The translations under genes and the position numbers were made by a program. The notes under the pieces were generated by a model. The model ran no database searches and was not told the origin of the DNA. It saw nothing but the letters and a program-made list of their open reading frames with translations. 62,780 nucleotides of DNA from Candidatus Polarisedimenticolia bacterium (GTDB lineage: Bacteria > Acidobacteriota > Polarisedimenticolia > Gp22-AA2), in assembly GCA_036001465.1 (NCBI GenBank), contig DASYUH010000085.1, positions 1 to 62,780 of the forward strand. The letters are read 5' to 3'. Numbering within the stretch: the first letter of the stretch is position 1; each line of letters starts with the position of its first letter. Shown one piece after another: positions 42,041 through 50,751 of the stretch.

Positions 42041-43294
42041 CTAGTTGTCCTCGCGGAGGAGTCCGGGCCCCGGACCGTGCGTGGCCTGCGGGCGCTCCCC
42101 CCGAAGCAATCTCAGATACAGACGCTCGAGCTCCCGCGTCATGCTCTCGAGAGAGAAGTGGTCCGCGATCCGGCGCCTCGCAGCCTCGCCCAGTCTGCGC
42201 GCCAGGGCGGCATCCCCCAGGAGCGCGTTCATCCCCTCCGCCAGCGCGGCGGCGTCGCGCGGCGGCACCAGGAGCCCCGACACGCCGTCCTCCACCGCCT
42301 CGGGGCTCCCCCCGACCCGGGTGGCGACGACCGGAACTCCCGCCGCCATCGACTCGAGCAGGGAGTTCGACAGCCCCTCGCTCAGGGACGGCAGCACCGA
42401 CACGGCGACCTCGGCCAGGAGCTCCGGGATGTCCAGCCGGAAGCCGCTGAACACCACACGGTGCGCGATCCCGAGATGCGCCGCCAGGCGTTCCAGCTCG
42501 GCCTGGTAGGCGTCCTCCCGCACCACCATCCTGTCCTTCAGGCCGTACCGATCCCCCACGATCAGGAACCGGACATTGGGGTAGCGACCCGCCACGGCGG
42601 CGGCCGCCTGCAGGAAGTAGTCGAGTCCCTTGAGCTCGTGCAGCCGCGTCACCACCGCCACGATGGGGGCGCCCTGCGGAATCCCCAGCTCGCGGCGCAG
42701 GCGGGGGCCGTCTCCGCGCTTCTCGAACCGCGACAGGTCGACGCCGTTCCGGATGACGACGATGTTGTCCCGGCGGAACCCTTCCTCCACCAGCCACTGC
42801 CTCACCGCCTCGGCGTTCACCACGATGCAGTGGGCCAGACGGCACATGAGCCTCTGGGCGCGCTTCTGGTTCGTCGTCTGGTACACGCCCGTGTCCCTTA
42901 TGGAGGCGAGGACGAGCGGAATGCGGGCCAGACGGGCCGCCGGCAGGGCGAAGACGTTGGGATAGAAGTTGTAGGCATGGACGATCCGGATGCGCAGGCG
43001 CCGCAGATCCCGGGCGAAGCGCAGCTGGGCCCGGAGCGTCCCGGCGTTGTGCAGGCTGTCGATCGGGTACTCCCAGATCGGCACGTGCCGGCTCTCGATC
43101 TCCTCGAGGAAATGGCCCCACCGCCTGAAGCAGCCCAGGTGGAGGTCGAAGCGGGTCCGGTCGATCGCCCGCCCCACGTTCACGACGTGCCGCTCGGTGC
43201 CTCCCATGCCGAAGCCGTTCACGAACATCAGGAGCCCGGTGCGGGCCTCCCCGGCGGCCGGGGCATCTTCCGAGCCGGCCCGGAGCGGTGTCAC
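42041..43294 (-). CDS. GT4-type glycosyltransferase
   Basis: A 417-residue GT-B enzyme starting at GTG 43294, whose TGA overlap (GTGA) couples it to the methyltransferase. The acceptor domain opens LLMFVNGFGMGGTERHVVNVGRAID, the classic GGxE-type loop. The donor domain has VAVVTRLHELKGLDYFLQAA, FLIVGDRYGLKDRM and LPSLSEGLSNSLLESMAAGVPVVATRVGG, giving the EX7E pattern. It adds a sugar to the EPS repeat unit. The product may be the acceptor for the decoration made by the genes just downstream. Confidence 0.88.
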   Translation of the reverse strand: MTPLRAGSEDAPAAGEARTGLLMFVNGFGMGGTERHVVNVGRAIDRTRFDLHLGCFRRWGHFLEEIESRHVPIWEYPIDSLHNAGTLRAQLRFARDLRRLRIRIVHAYNFYPNVFALPAARLARIPLVLASIRDTGVYQTTNQKRAQRLMCRLAHCIVVNAEAVRQWLVEEGFRRDNIVVIRNGVDLSRFEKRGDGPRLRRELGIPQGAPIVAVVTRLHELKGLDYFLQAAAAVAGRYPNVRFLIVGDRYGLKDRMVVREDAYQAELERLAAHLGIAHRVVFSGFRLDIPELLAEVAVSVLPSLSEGLSNSLLESMAAGVPVVATRVGGSPEAVEDGVSGLLVPPRDAAALAEGMNALLGDAALARRLGEAARRRIADHFSLESMTRELERLYLRLLRGERPQATHGPGPGLLREDN

Positions 43295-44139
43295 GCCGCG
43301 CCCTCCACGGCCGGGCCCGGAGGGGTCGCGCGGCGGCCGGCATAAAAGACGTGCGGGGAGACGTAGCGCAGGTCCGGGGCCGCGCGCTCCCCGCAGAGCC
43401 TCAGCCACGCCTCGGCGCCCAGGCCGAGGGCCCGGCAGAGACGCCGCAGCATCGATCGCCTCACCCGGCTCGTCGCCCCGGCGGCCGATGCCAGGTGCGC
43501 GTCGAAGAACCCCGCGTACCCGGACGCGATGGAGGTGAACCCTGCCGCCTCGTGGACCCGGGCCAGCAGGGTCCGGTCGTACACCACGTGAGCCTGCAGG
43601 GTCCGCAGGTCGGCCAGGCGCTGCAGCAGCCAGTTCACCCCCTGCAGGTTCGGGACCGTCGTCAGGATCCGGCCGCCGGGCCTGAGGTAATCCGCCAGGA
43701 CGGCGATCCGCGCGGCCGCGTCGTCATAGTGCTCCAGCACTCCCATCGAGTAGACGAGATCGAATGTGTGGCGCAGATCCGGCCGGGCGACGAGGGCGAA
43801 GGCGTCGCCGCAGTGGATCTCCCCGGCGGCGCGTGCCCCCGCGAGGTTGGCGCGCGCCAGATCCGCGGCGTGGGGCTCGATGTCGATGCCCTCGACGCGG
43901 CACCCGAGCCGCAGGGCGAGAAACGGCAGCCAGGGCGAGCGCCCGCAGCCGATCTCCAGGACCCGGGAGCCCCGCGACAGACTGCCGTGACTCAGGAAGA
44001 GCTCGAAGATTCGTCGATCGCGCAGTCGGCCGATGTCCGGGAGGACCGGCCGCAGCGCAAGCTCTTCGGCGCTCCCGGCGTAGTAGCCCGTCTCCTTCTT
44101 CCAGAGCCACGCGCTCGGGCCGACCTGAGCGATCTTCAT
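43291..44139 (-). CDS. SAM-dependent methyltransferase, class I
   Basis: A 282-residue Rossmann-fold methyltransferase. RVLEIGCGRSPWLPFLALRLG near residue 60 is the SAM-binding glycine motif, followed by VEGIDIEPHAADLARAN, the acidic FDLVYSMGVLEHYDD and LRPGGRILTTVPN. It resembles the O- or C-methyltransferases of polysaccharide loci. It may methylate a sugar of the repeat unit or the carrier-bound group. It overlaps the next gene by four bases and lies four bases after the O-antigen ligase gene. Confidence 0.87.
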   Translation of the reverse strand: MKIAQVGPSAWLWKKETGYYAGSAEELALRPVLPDIGRLRDRRIFELFLSHGSLSRGSRVLEIGCGRSPWLPFLALRLGCRVEGIDIEPHAADLARANLAGARAAGEIHCGDAFALVARPDLRHTFDLVYSMGVLEHYDDAAARIAVLADYLRPGGRILTTVPNLQGVNWLLQRLADLRTLQAHVVYDRTLLARVHEAAGFTSIASGYAGFFDAHLASAAGATSRVRRSMLRRLCRALGLGAEAWLRLCGERAAPDLRYVSPHVFYAGRRATPPGPAVEGAA

Positions 44140-44143
44140 CGTC

Positions 44144-45463
44144 TCAGCCTGGTATCCCGGCCTCGCACGCCGCCCGCGCCGCCAGGGCGAGACCCGCCAG
44201 GTAGTAGAAATAGAAGTGATAGGCGACGGGGTGGAACAGGGCGGCGACCGCGAAGGCTGCCAGGCCGGCCTGGATTCCCTCCGCGAGCAGGAACAGGTCG
44301 CGCCCTTCGGGCCGGGCCGCCGTGCGCCGCATGACCAGGACGGTGGCCCGGATGCAGCCGACGAGGATGATCAGGAAGAGCGCCAGCCCCGGCAGGCCCA
44401 GATCGACCGCGTATTCGAGATACGCGTTGTGGATCTTCTTCCAAAGGGCCCCACGCAGCTCGTTCAGGGCGAGGGCGTTCATCCCGATTCCGGCGCCGAC
44501 CACGGGGTTCTCGGAGACGAACTCCAGGGCCGCCTGCGTGTCCCCCCAGCGCTCCTGCGCCGATCCCGTCGGGTCGGAGTGGATGTTGGTGATGGTGCTC
44601 AGCCGATCGAGGTACCCCTGGGGCAGGAACGGCGTGCCCAGGAGAGCCAGCACGAGGACCGCGAGCGCCCAGCCCCGTCCGGGCCTTCTCAGGGTCCTGG
44701 CCAGATAGAAGGCGCCGGTGACGGCGAGGGTGATGAAGCCGGCGCGCGAGAACGTCAGGATGATCGCGACGACACTCAGGAGCGCGCCGACGATGAGGGC
44801 CAGGCGCGGTAGAGGCGCACGCTGGATCAGGATCAACGCCAGGGTGAGCGGCAGGATGAGGTTGAGCATCAGCGCCAGGTCGTTCGGGTTCTGCGTCAGA
44901 GGGGCATCGTAGCTCTGGATGCGCCGGACCGCGCCGGATGAGATGAAGCGCCCGGCGAGGTATTCGCGGATGCCGAACGCCGCCAGGGGCATCGCCATCA
45001 GCGCCAGCCCCCAGGCCACCGTGCGCAACCTGCGGGGCGTCACCACGACCTGGACGAGCAGGCAGAAGATCGCCAGCGTCTTGGAATAGACCTCGAGGAT
45101 GAAGGCCAGGCTCCCTCCGGGCCAGTACGACATGGGAAGCGTCACGACCGCCCAGGCCAGAAGGGCGGCGGACGCCGCGATCTCGGGGGAAATTCTCAGG
45201 ATCGGCCGGCGGCTCACGAGACGATCGAACAGGTAGGTCGTGATGGCGATCGCCGCCATCAGGAGCCCCGGACGCATCGGCGCTAGGGCCGGAACGAAGG
45301 ACTGGGGGGCGAGTAGCAGGACGAAGGTGAACGCCATGAGCGCCCGGAAGGGGGTCTCGCTCCCGGCGCGCGCCGCGTCTCCCGGGACCTCCGCGGGGAG
45401 TCGATCGGCCGCCGCCGGCGCGAGTTCCGGCCTCCACCACTCGGTGCTCCGGCCGGCGCTCAT
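44144..45463 (-). CDS. O-antigen ligase / Wzy-type polymerase
   Basis: A 439-residue polytopic membrane protein with roughly eleven hydrophobic helices. The signature Wzy_C loop is near residues 310-370: EFVSENPVVGAGIGMNALAL followed by IHNAYLEYAVDLGLPGL. It would polymerise undecaprenyl-linked repeat units in the periplasm, or ligate them to an acceptor; polymerase is favoured because Wzx, Wzz and Wza partners are present and no lipid-A core genes are. ATG 45463 overlaps the TGA of the YvcK-like gene (ATGA). Confidence 0.87.
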   Translation of the reverse strand: MSAGRSTEWWRPELAPAAADRLPAEVPGDAARAGSETPFRALMAFTFVLLLAPQSFVPALAPMRPGLLMAAIAITTYLFDRLVSRRPILRISPEIAASAALLAWAVVTLPMSYWPGGSLAFILEVYSKTLAIFCLLVQVVVTPRRLRTVAWGLALMAMPLAAFGIREYLAGRFISSGAVRRIQSYDAPLTQNPNDLALMLNLILPLTLALILIQRAPLPRLALIVGALLSVVAIILTFSRAGFITLAVTGAFYLARTLRRPGRGWALAVLVLALLGTPFLPQGYLDRLSTITNIHSDPTGSAQERWGDTQAALEFVSENPVVGAGIGMNALALNELRGALWKKIHNAYLEYAVDLGLPGLALFLIILVGCIRATVLVMRRTAARPEGRDLFLLAEGIQAGLAAFAVAALFHPVAYHFYFYYLAGLALAARAACEAGIPG

Positions 45464-46521
45464 GCCCGCCTTCCGGCTGGCGTCCCCAGGATGGCGCGGG
45501 CCAGCTTGACCGGATCGTGACGGACCTTGGTGCCCCGTCTCAGCAGGTCGCGCCCGATCGGCCGGCACCCGAGGGACCGGATGAGACGCGGATCGGCCTT
45601 GATCGGGACCGCGCCGCTCTCGGCGTAGCGCGCGGCCAGATACCGGGGGATCGGCGCGTCGTGGATCAGGACGTCGTCGATCGGCAGGCCGGGAGCGTGC
45701 CGGCGAAGGGCGAGCACGATGTCCGAGGCGCTGTAGCCGTCGGTCTCGCCCGGCTCGGTCATCAGATTCATCACGAGCATGACGCGGGCCCGGGATCGCG
45801 CCACCGCCTCCACGAGGTCCTCGACCAGCAGGATCGGGATCAGGCTCGTGTAGAGGCTTCCCGGACCGATGACGATCCGATCCGCGCGCTCGACAGCCTC
45901 GAGCGCCTGCGGCAGCGCCCTCACCTTCGGGGGAACCAGGCTGAGCCGGCGGACCGCGCGGCGGACCGCCGCGATCCGCGATTCTCCGGCGACGCGGCTG
46001 CCGTCCGCGAACCGGGCGAGCAGGGAGACGTCCTCAAGCGTCGCCGGGAAGACCCGGCCGCGCGTGGCAAGCAGGCCCGCGGCTCGCTCCACGGCCACGG
46101 AGAAGTCCTCTTCCATCCGGCTCAGGGCGGTCAGGATGAGGTTTCCGAGGCTGTGCCCCCCGAGCCCCCCGTTCCCTTCGAAGCGGAAATCGAAGACGGG
46201 GGACAGGGCCGATCCCTCGTCGGCCAGAGCCACCAGGCAGTTGCGGATGTCGCCGGGCGGGAGCACGCCGTACGCCCGCCGCAGCCTGCCCGAGCTGCCG
46301 CCGTCGTCGGCGACATTGACGATGGCGGTCAGGCGCTCGCGCTCCAGGGAGTCGGCGCGCCTCGGCCGCGGAAAGAGCCCCTTCCTCAGGCCGCGCAACA
46401 CGACCGGAAGTCCGGTTCCGCCGCCGAGCGCGACCAGGCGACGGGCGGGAACCCGATCCCGGCCCCGGAATCGCCCCGGCGCGATCGACGCAATGCTCCT
46501 CTCCACTTCCGCTCTCAGCAT
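45460..46521 (-). CDS. yvcK: YvcK/CofD-family protein (gluconeogenesis factor-like)
   Basis: A 353-residue CofD/YvcK-fold protein. RRLVALGGGTGLPVVLRGLR is the nucleotide-binding entry, followed by AIVNVADDGGSSGRLRR, LPPGDIRNCLVAL, GHSLGNLILTAL, RIVIGPGSLYTSLIPILL and VMNLMTEPGETDGYS, all diagnostic. YvcK in Bacillus binds UDP-sugars such as UDP-GlcNAc and affects cell-wall metabolism; it normally sits with whiA and rapZ, neither of which is here. A poor TTGATG/TAGTAA promoter-like pair lies near 46620-46650. No ribosome site is obvious. In this locus it may tie UDP-sugar level to EPS synthesis. Confidence 0.85.
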   Translation of the reverse strand: MLRAEVERSIASIAPGRFRGRDRVPARRLVALGGGTGLPVVLRGLRKGLFPRPRRADSLERERLTAIVNVADDGGSSGRLRRAYGVLPPGDIRNCLVALADEGSALSPVFDFRFEGNGGLGGHSLGNLILTALSRMEEDFSVAVERAAGLLATRGRVFPATLEDVSLLARFADGSRVAGESRIAAVRRAVRRLSLVPPKVRALPQALEAVERADRIVIGPGSLYTSLIPILLVEDLVEAVARSRARVMLVMNLMTEPGETDGYSASDIVLALRRHAPGLPIDDVLIHDAPIPRYLAARYAESGAVPIKADPRLIRSLGCRPIGRDLLRRGTKVRHDPVKLARAILGTPAGRRA

Positions 46522-46679
46522 CGGGAACGTCTCGAGACCCTCGTCATGGAGCCTGGTTCCGGGCGGGCTTCGCCCCCTTCGGTTTCGGGGGCCTGCGGGA
46601 ACGACGCATCAAAGCCATTGTGCGCATCATTACTACAACGGCGATCGCCCCTCATCAATCAGTGGATCCCTCAAAGCCC

Positions 46680-46697
46680 CTCAGGGAATTCCCTGAG
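46680..46697. promoter_or_regulatory. Perfect 18-bp palindrome in the cpsD-yvcK gap
   Basis: CTCAGGGAATTCCCTGAG is an exact inverted repeat centred on AATT, lying five bases after the kinase stop on the minus strand. With no loop and no T-run it does not look like an intrinsic terminator. A dimeric regulator binding site is the simpler reading. Confidence 0.45.
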
Positions 46698-46701
46698 CGG
46701 A

Positions 46702-47526
46702 TCAGCCCGACGTGGGACGCGGGGCGGGCCGCGAAGGAGGCCGGGGGCCCGGGGCGGACTGTCGCGACGGGTGGCCGTACGCGTGGTACCGGCCGTAGTA
46801 GCGGGAATAAGGCCGGCTGGCGCCGTTGAAGACGAGCCCGATGACCCGGGAGGGATCCAGGAGGCTCATCCCCTCCTCGAACAGCTTCCTGGGGGTGCGG
46901 TGCGCCGCGACGACCATGAGAAAGCCGTCCACCCACCGCGCGATCAAGCGGCAATCCGGGACCGGAAGCAGCGGCGGGGTGTCGACGACGATGTAGTCGT
47001 AATGCCGGCGCATCTCCTCGAACAGGGTGCCGAGCCGCGCCGACTTCAGCGCCTCGTACGGCGCCTCGGGCTTCCGGCCCGCGGTGATGACCGACAGGTT
47101 CATCGACGGGTCCTGGCGGACGGTGGACATCAGGGTACGGTCCGTGTCGAGGATGGCGTCGGCCAGCCCGGGGCCGCTCCAGCCGAGCAGCGACTCCACG
47201 GACGGGCGGCGGAGGTCGGCGTCCACCAGGAGGACTCGGGCTTCGGAGGACTGCGCCAGGGCCCCGGCCAGGTTGATGGCGGTCGTGGTCTTGCCGTCTC
47301 CGACCGTGGCGCTGGTGACCGCCACGACCTGGATCGCCTTCCCCTCCTGGCGGGATTCGAGGCGCGCGCGCAGCGTCCGGTATTGCTCGGCCTCGAACGA
47401 CGCGGGTGCGGACAGGCTCACCAGATGGGGATCGAGCCTCTTCGCCCCGCCCGCGGAGGCGTTCTCGGGCGCCGGCCGGACCGGTCCGATCCGTGACGGA
47501 CGCTCCGCGCCGATCGACTCAGGCAT
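46702..47526 (-). CDS. BY-kinase (CpsD/CapB-like tyrosine autokinase)
   Basis: A 274-residue cytoplasmic tyrosine kinase. The Walker A motif TSATVGDGKTTTAIN is near residue 70, the Walker A' motif VLLVDADLRRP near 98, and YDYIVVDTPPLLP is the Walker B region. The C-terminal tyrosine cluster YSRYYGRYHAYG (about 241-252) is where BY-kinases autophosphorylate. It works with the Wzz/GumC protein encoded directly upstream to control EPS chain length and export. AGGAGT precedes ATG 47526; a GTG six bases earlier gives a two-residue longer form. A Pro/Arg-rich tail follows the tyrosine cluster. Confidence 0.9.
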   Translation of the reverse strand: MPESIGAERPSRIGPVRPAPENASAGGAKRLDPHLVSLSAPASFEAEQYRTLRARLESRQEGKAIQVVAVTSATVGDGKTTTAINLAGALAQSSEARVLLVDADLRRPSVESLLGWSGPGLADAILDTDRTLMSTVRQDPSMNLSVITAGRKPEAPYEALKSARLGTLFEEMRRHYDYIVVDTPPLLPVPDCRLIARWVDGFLMVVAAHRTPRKLFEEGMSLLDPSRVIGLVFNGASRPYSRYYGRYHAYGHPSRQSAPGPRPPSRPAPRPTSG

Positions 47527-47534
47527 GCACACTC

Positions 47535-49100
47535 CTAGAGGCGGCCGCCGCTCATCATGAACACCAGGGGCTCGTACTCGCGCGCCAGGTAGCAGGAGGC
47601 GCCGGCGGCCGCCGCCAGCACCATGACCAGCCCCACCGCCGCCACCCCGATCCTCAGGCCCCTCCGGAAGGCGTCCCCCCGGGTGACGATGCGCGGAATG
47701 CTGGCCAGCACCGGCACCCTGGTGAAGGCGCGCAGGCTCTCGACGGTGTGAAAGGAGGTGTCGAGCTGCTCGGCCAGGGCCATGGCCCCCACCGCCAGTC
47801 CAACGGACACGATGAGCCCCATGAGCGACAGCCAGATCCGATTGGGGGCCGCCGGCGCGCTGGGCGGGAGGGCAGGGTCCAGGACGCGGAACTGCTCCGT
47901 CGTCCGGCCGTGCTCCATGCTCTCGGCGAGCAGCGACTCCTCGTGCTTCTTCAGGAGGGAGTCGTAGAGCTCCCGTGTGGTCTCGTAATCGCGCGACAGA
48001 GCCTCGAACTCCTGCTGTCGCTGGGGGGCGTTGTCCACCCGCTGCTCGTAGGCGGCGATGGTCTGCCGCAGGCGCTCCTCCTCGCGCTTCAGAGCCTGGA
48101 TCTCCGCATCCGGGCCGCGCCGGCTGGCGCTCGCGGGAGGCGCCTCGGCCCCGGCCGGGACGGCGCCCCCCGTGGTGCCTGGCGCTTCGGCCCGCGCGGC
48201 GATCCGGTCCTCGAGCGCCGCGATCTCCCGCTCGAGACGCACGACGTCGGGGTACTTGGCGCTGTACTGCCGGCGCAGCGCGGCCAGCTCCTGCTTCAGC
48301 CGGCCGAGGCGCCCCTCATCGTCCTCCGGATCCAGCCCCGCCACCGCGTCGCCGGATGGCCCGGCCAGCCGGTCACGGCGCTCCATGGCCCGGATCTGCT
48401 TCTCGTTGTTGAGCTGCAGTTGAGCGTTCAGCCGCTCGAGGCCGGCGATGTTCGCCTCGACCTGCTGCGGCAGCTCGCCGGCGTGGCGCTTCTTGTACTG
48501 CCCGATCAGGTTCTCCTGGTCCGCCAGCTTCTGCTTCATCTCCGCGAGCTGCGACTTGAGGAACTCGGAGGTCCGCGCGGCCTGGGCCTCACGGACCTTC
48601 GTGTTCTCCTCCACGTAGAACGACGCCAGGGTGTTCACGACCTGCGCCACCTTCCGGGGATCCCGCCCCCTGTAGCCGAGGACGAAGGCGACCGTCGCCC
48701 CGCGGCTCCAGCCGTTCTCGACCCCCTTGAGGTCCAGGTCGATGTCGCGCCGCAGTTTCATGATGGCGTCCTCGACGGAAGCCTTCTGCCTCAGGATGGG
48801 ATAGAGATCGAAACGCGTCAGGAGCTCCGCCAGGTTCGCCCGGCTGAGAATCTCTTCGCTGAGGGCGTGAATCCGGGTCTCCAGCTCTTCGGTCACCGCC
48901 GGACGCACGAACGTCTCCGAGACCTGCGGCCTCTCCACCAGGACCGTCGTGGTCGCCCGGTACATATCCGGGAGGAACGCCACGAAGCTGAGCCCGGGGA
49001 CGAGCACGCCGAGGAAGACCGCGACCCCCAGCCACCACCGCCGGCCCCATATTTCGAGGACCCGGTGAATCCCCTCGCCCTGTTCCGACTGTCCGCGCAT
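47535..49100 (-). CDS. Wzz/GumC-type chain-length and export protein
   Basis: A 521-residue inner-membrane polysaccharide co-polymerase. The first membrane helix is at about residues 23-42 (LGVAVFLGVLVPGLSFVAFL). A long periplasmic coiled coil spans about 165-400 (EFLKSQLAEMKQKLADQENL ... REEERLRQTIAAYEQRV). A second membrane helix is near 425-450 after the Pro-rich PALPPSAPAAPNR, and an additional hydrophobic segment lies near 490-510. It would bridge polymerisation and the Wza channel and activate the BY-kinase encoded eight bases downstream. GAGGAG precedes ATG 49100. Confidence 0.9.
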   Translation of the reverse strand: MRGQSEQGEGIHRVLEIWGRRWWLGVAVFLGVLVPGLSFVAFLPDMYRATTTVLVERPQVSETFVRPAVTEELETRIHALSEEILSRANLAELLTRFDLYPILRQKASVEDAIMKLRRDIDLDLKGVENGWSRGATVAFVLGYRGRDPRKVAQVVNTLASFYVEENTKVREAQAARTSEFLKSQLAEMKQKLADQENLIGQYKKRHAGELPQQVEANIAGLERLNAQLQLNNEKQIRAMERRDRLAGPSGDAVAGLDPEDDEGRLGRLKQELAALRRQYSAKYPDVVRLEREIAALEDRIAARAEAPGTTGGAVPAGAEAPPASASRRGPDAEIQALKREEERLRQTIAAYEQRVDNAPQRQQEFEALSRDYETTRELYDSLLKKHEESLLAESMEHGRTTEQFRVLDPALPPSAPAAPNRIWLSLMGLIVSVGLAVGAMALAEQLDTSFHTVESLRAFTRVPVLASIPRIVTRGDAFRRGLRIGVAAVGLVMVLAAAAGASCYLAREYEPLVFMMSGGRL

Positions 49101-49297
49101 GGCTCCTCTCTCACCGGGCCACCGATCGGCCCGCGCCTTCGTGTCACCTTACGCCGCCCGAAGGGCGCGGCCTATCGGGGAAACTACCGAACCGGAACCG
49201 GGGAGATCCCGCATCGCGCGCCCCCCGAGCCGCGCGTCAGCCGGCTGCCCCCGGAACGTTGCAGCGTGGAGGATTCCGGGAGCAGCCGCCGATGCGA

Positions 49298-49831
49298 TCA
49301 GACCGGACAGTAGGAGCCGGTCGCGGGGGGCGTGTTGGAGGCGTTCCCCTTGTGGAGCTGGATGTTCCCGCCTCCCGGGTCCGGTCCGCCCAGGTCGCCC
49401 ATGGCGAGATAGCCGCTCTGCAGCCTGATCCCGAAGAAGTCGTCTCGGCCGGGCTCGCCGTTGTCGGTCACGCGGACCCGGAAGTAGCCGGAGTCCCCGG
49501 TGTTCGTCTCGTAGGTCCCGCAGATGTCGCGGGTCCTGTCGTCCACGAAGACGTAGCCGGTGATGCTGGTCGCCTTCACGTGCATGCCGCTGCCGTGATC
49601 GAGGTAGTTGAGGTGTCCCCAGAAGGCGCCGTTCTTCACCCCTCCGCCGACGCCGAAGTTCCCCTTGGCGCCGGAGGGGGTGCCGACGATCCATCCCCCG
49701 CCGGTGACGAAGTCGGACGGAGGCAGATTGTCGGTCGGCCAGGCGAAGGTCCGCCCGCCGCCGGTCAGTATCAGGCTGAAGACCGCAAATGCCAGGACTG
49801 CGTTGCGCGCGATCGTTCTCTTGAGAGTCAT
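49298..49831 (-). CDS. Secreted GGGNIQLHK-type domain protein
   Basis: A 177-residue exported protein; signal peptide KRTIARNAVLAFAVFSLILTGGG. The mature part is a single domain with FVTGGGWIVGTPSGAKGNFG, GHLNYLDHGSGMHVKA, DNGEPGRDDFFGI and the closing GGGNIQLHKG. This is the same domain as residues about 265-410 of the protein at 17304. Its function is unknown, but the family is extracellular and usually found with choice-of-anchor-P domains. GAGGAG lies nine bases before ATG 49831. It follows the anchor-P gene after 17 bases and is probably co-transcribed. Confidence 0.8.
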   Translation of the reverse strand: MTLKRTIARNAVLAFAVFSLILTGGGRTFAWPTDNLPPSDFVTGGGWIVGTPSGAKGNFGVGGGVKNGAFWGHLNYLDHGSGMHVKATSITGYVFVDDRTRDICGTYETNTGDSGYFRVRVTDNGEPGRDDFFGIRLQSGYLAMGDLGGPDPGGGNIQLHKGNASNTPPATGSYCPV

Positions 49832-49848
49832 CGTTTCAGTCTCCTCGG

Positions 49849-50508
49849 TTAGAACAGCGGCAGGGGCGGCAGGATCGGCGGCGGCACCGACGAGCCGCCG
49901 GAGCCGGTTCCCGCCTTCGCGGAGGCGATCACCACGTCCGCGATGCCGTCGACGACCAGGTGCAGCGCGTTGACGGTCGTTCCCGCCGTCGACGCGATCT
50001 GCTCGTTGAGGACCAGCCGGCCTCCCAGGAGGGACACCATCTGGTTCGGGGCGCCGCTCACGGGGACCGCCATGCCGTTGACCGACAGGGCGTCGAACTC
50101 CGACGTGCCGACCGGGGTGCCCCCCTGCGGGGCGATCGCCCTGGCCATGACGAAGGCGGCGGACACGGAGTTGCCTGCGACCGACAGGGCCAGGTCGGCG
50201 AGGGACGACTCCGACGCCACGAAGGGCTGCGGCGTGTTGGTCGAGCTCCCCGTGGCGGCGTGCAGGACGCCGGCGCTGCCGACCGACAGGATGGCGGCGG
50301 TGGGCTCCGACGACTCTCGAAGGTCCTGCGCGTCGGCCAGCGGTCCCGTGTCCGCGAGTGCCGTGCTCATGCCCAGGACGCTCGCCTGGATCGCGGTGGC
50401 GGCGCCGTCGACGGTCTGCGCCATCGCGGCCGCGGGCCATAAGGCCAGAAGCGCCGCTGCCATGGCGAGCGCCGCCAGCCTGCCAAGTCCGTTCGTTCCG
50501 TGATTCAT
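49849..50508 (-). CDS. Secreted choice-of-anchor-P domain protein
   Basis: A 219-residue exported protein with signal peptide (RLAALAMAAALLALWPAAAMA). The domain core is ALSVNGMAVPVSGAPNQMVSL, LVLNEQIASTAGTTVNALHLVV and ADVVIASAKAG, the choice-of-anchor-P signature. It ends in a Gly/Pro-rich tail. It forms a two-gene unit with the GGGNIQLHK-domain gene downstream, the split form of the fused protein at 17304. GGAGGT lies five bases before ATG 50508. It may be a surface or EPS-associated protein; its function is not established. Confidence 0.8.
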   Translation of the reverse strand: MNHGTNGLGRLAALAMAAALLALWPAAAMAQTVDGAATAIQASVLGMSTALADTGPLADAQDLRESSEPTAAILSVGSAGVLHAATGSSTNTPQPFVASESSLADLALSVAGNSVSAAFVMARAIAPQGGTPVGTSEFDALSVNGMAVPVSGAPNQMVSLLGGRLVLNEQIASTAGTTVNALHLVVDGIADVVIASAKAGTGSGGSSVPPPILPPLPLF

Positions 50509-50751
50509 GCTGACCTCCATGGAAAGAACTGCGTTCAGGAATCGAACCAACCTTCACGAGCGAGACTACGGCCGTGCGAGACCTCGGGCCATCTGGTCGA
50601 TCCCGCAAGGCGCGGATGGGAAATCATCGGGAAGGGACGAGGGTGTTTCCGGGAAACCGGCTCTGGACGCGGGCCGCGGCCCCGGGGATGGGAGGGGGAA
50701 GCTCCCCGGGACCGGGTCCGCGGCACATCGCCCGCGCGCCGCGGGCACCGA

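Noticed and set aside
50509-50620. GGTTCGATTCC-like sequence on the minus strand resembling a tRNA T-loop
   Set aside because: Flanking bases do not form the five-pair T-stem or an acceptor stem, and no anticodon arm is found.
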